DNA of 6,326 nucleotides from Lentisphaerota bacterium. Lineage in GTDB: Bacteria > Verrucomicrobiota > Kiritimatiellia > JAAZAB01. The stretch lies in the NCBI GenBank assembly GCA_020201415.1, contig JAIVGW010000366.1, positions 1 through 6,326 of the forward strand, written 5' to 3'. Shown here one piece after another: positions 5,195-6,326 of this stretch (its first letter is position 1; the number at the start of each line of letters is the position of its first letter). The notes under the pieces are model-generated. The model saw only the letters and a program-made list of their open reading frames with translations. It made no database searches and was not told the origin of the DNA. The position numbers and the translations under genes were made by a program.

Positions 5195-5203
5195 ACGCGG
5201 CGC
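5182..5203. terminator. Weak GC hairpin between convergent TatD and TadC genes
   Basis: GCGCCG (5182-5187) and CGGCGC (5198-5203) can form a 6-bp stem with a 10-nt loop spanning the TatD stop. It is placed where a bidirectional terminator would be expected, but there is no T-run on either side, so this is tentative. Confidence 0.25.
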
Positions 5204-5205
5204 GC

Positions 5206-6132
5206 TTAAATCCCCTGGCGAAAGATCTGAATGATCAGCGGTCCCAGCAGCACCAGGAAGACTGCGGGGAATATGAAGGAAATCAAAGGGAAAAGCATTT
5301 TCACCGGCGCCTCGTGCGCCAGCTTCTCCGCGCGCAGAAAACGTTTAGTGCGGATCTGGTCGGACTGAATACGCAGGATGGCGCCGATGCTGACGCCCAT
5401 CTCATCGGCTTGCACCAGGGCTGTGATCAACGAATGCACATCCGGCTGGTCAACACGCAGCGCCATGTTGCGCAGGGCATCGCGGCGTGTCTTCCCCAAC
5501 TGGATTTCAAACAGCACCCGCCCCAGCTCTTCCACCAGCGGATCCTGTTTGCGCCGCTCGATAATATTGCGGATCGCAGTCATGAAATCCAGACCGGCTT
5601 CCACGGAAATAGTCAGGAGGTCCATGACAAAAGGCAGAGCCCGCAAAATCAGACGATGGCGCATGATGATGGAGTTCTTCAGCCACAGGCGCGGATATAG
5701 CACCATCCAGATCAGCAGCGCCAGCGACAAAGCCAGCGCCCGCGCCCCCACCCCGCCTTCCGACGCCGCAAACAGTGACAGCGCCAGCAGCGCCAGGCCA
5801 ATACCCCAGACCAGCGGCACCAGCAAACACAGGGCCAGAAACTCCTGGGCGGTGATGGTGTCTTCATAACCCGCCGTGGTCAGCCGGCGTTCAATGTTTT
5901 CGCACAGTTTTGCGAACATCGGCCGGTGAAAATACAGCGCCGGATAATAGGTCAGCGGCATCAGCACCCGCATCAGCAGGGGCAGGTGATGCGCCAGAGG
6001 CACCGGACCGGCGCCGGGGCCGCGGGCGCGCAGTTCCAGCAGCAAGGCAGCCAGGTGACGGCCCCAGACGGCGGCAAACACCGCCCAGAGCGCACCCAGT
6101 ATCAGTATTTCCCTGTCCCACCCGGTCATCAT
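5206..6132 (-). CDS. tadC: Type II secretion system F-family protein, TadC-like
   Basis: This is a 308-residue inner-membrane platform protein of a Tad (tight adherence)/Flp pilus or related type IV pilus machine. Hydrophobic segments lie near residues 8-30, 98-123, 130-147 and 277-303. The cytoplasmic T2SSF domain spans about 166-293 and contains the alpha-helical core LPFVMDLLTISVEAGLDF, LGRVLFEIQLGKTRRDAL and QADEMGVSIGAILR. The C-terminal KLAHEAPVKMLFPLISFIFP followed by a VLLGPL stretch is the hallmark of TadC. The start is ATG 6132 (a second ATG follows immediately), 18 nt after the stop of the upstream TadB-like gene, with only a weak GGA six bases before it. Same strand and close spacing indicate a tadB-tadC operon, with the ATPase gene expected further upstream outside the window. 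The gene appears intact. Confidence 0.9.
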   Translation of the reverse strand: MMTGWDREILILGALWAVFAAVWGRHLAALLLELRARGPGAGPVPLAHHLPLLMRVLMPLTYYPALYFHRPMFAKLCENIERRLTTAGYEDTITAQEFLALCLLVPLVWGIGLALLALSLFAASEGGVGARALALSLALLIWMVLYPRLWLKNSIIMRHRLILRALPFVMDLLTISVEAGLDFMTAIRNIIERRKQDPLVEELGRVLFEIQLGKTRRDALRNMALRVDQPDVHSLITALVQADEMGVSIGAILRIQSDQIRTKRFLRAEKLAHEAPVKMLFPLISFIFPAVFLVLLGPLIIQIFRQGI

Positions 6133-6150
6133 AATTTTTCCAAACAGGAG

Positions 6151-6326
6151 TTACACATCAATCGCAACGATCTTGCGGATCATCAAGGCGCCGGCAGTTT
6201 CCAATCCCAGCACCGCCAGCACCATGAAAATACCCAGCGGCGAATGCACAAAAGAACGCATCATGACCGGATCGATCACGAACATCACCGCCGCCAGAAT
6301 CAGCGGCATCAGCCCAACCACCACGC
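6151..6326 (-). CDS. tadB: TadB-like type II secretion F-family protein, C-terminal 57 residues (partial)
   Basis: The frame is open from the window edge to TAA at 6151-6153. The residues include LMPLILAAVMFVIDP and, after a short hydrophilic link, SPLGIFMVLAVLGLE, ending in the run ALMIRKIVAIDV. Two membrane segments joined this way, with a final IRKIVxI-V, are the typical end of TadB. It lies 18 nt upstream of the TadC-like gene on the same strand, which supports the assignment. The T2SSF domain and start lie beyond position 6326. Confidence 0.85.
   Translation of the reverse strand, partial: VVVGLMPLILAAVMFVIDPVMMRSFVHSPLGIFMVLAVLGLETAGALMIRKIVAIDV

Overview
The window looks like a stretch of chromosome, or metagenome-assembled contig, from a free-living or gut/sediment Gram-negative bacterium. 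The best guess is the PVC group (Lentisphaerota, Kiritimatiellota or relatives). This rests on the combination of a sulfatase, a sialidase-fold (BNR) protein, a GGxGHM-type Gfo/Idh/MocA oxidoreductase and two-gene TadB/TadC secretion proteins. It is inference from gene content; no rRNA or other marker gene is present.

Layout. Positions 1-122 hold a 17-bp perfect inverted repeat and no gene. Positions 123-1621 are a complete IS3-family insertion sequence on the minus strand, with imperfect ~28-bp terminal inverted repeats, OrfA, and OrfB with a DD(35)E triad. It has an A9 slippery run for -1 frameshifting and appears to carry the whole IS3-type control apparatus. An outward TTGACA sits at the tip of one end and an inward TATAGG 13 bp inside the other, which would make a promoter only in the circular intermediate. 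A hairpin puts the OrfA ribosome-binding site in its loop and the GTG start in its stem. Between OrfB and the left end lies an unusual ~140-nt stretch rich in nested hairpins. Positions 1622-1774 are non-coding with one perfect hairpin; 13-bp inverted repeats flank the whole insertion.

Positions 1775-3369 carry two minus-strand genes: a sulfatase (upstream) that has lost its middle, and a sialidase-like BNR protein (downstream) that looks intact. Divergent from them is a Gfo/Idh/MocA oxidoreductase (3581-4418) with an out-of-frame internal deletion in its NAD-binding domain, followed with a 7-nt overlap by an intact TatD-family hydrolase (4412-5194). A GntR-like palindrome lies in the intergenic region between the divergent genes. 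On the right, convergent with TatD, are TadC (5206-6132) and the 3' end of TadB (6151-6326), inner-membrane platform proteins of a Tad pilus/type II secretion-like machine.

Together this reads as a small sugar-processing locus (sulfate removal, glycan binding or cleavage, sugar oxidation) in decay. Two divergently transcribed neighbours each carry an internal deletion, and an insertion sequence sits at one flank, while the adjacent housekeeping-type TatD and Tad genes remain intact.
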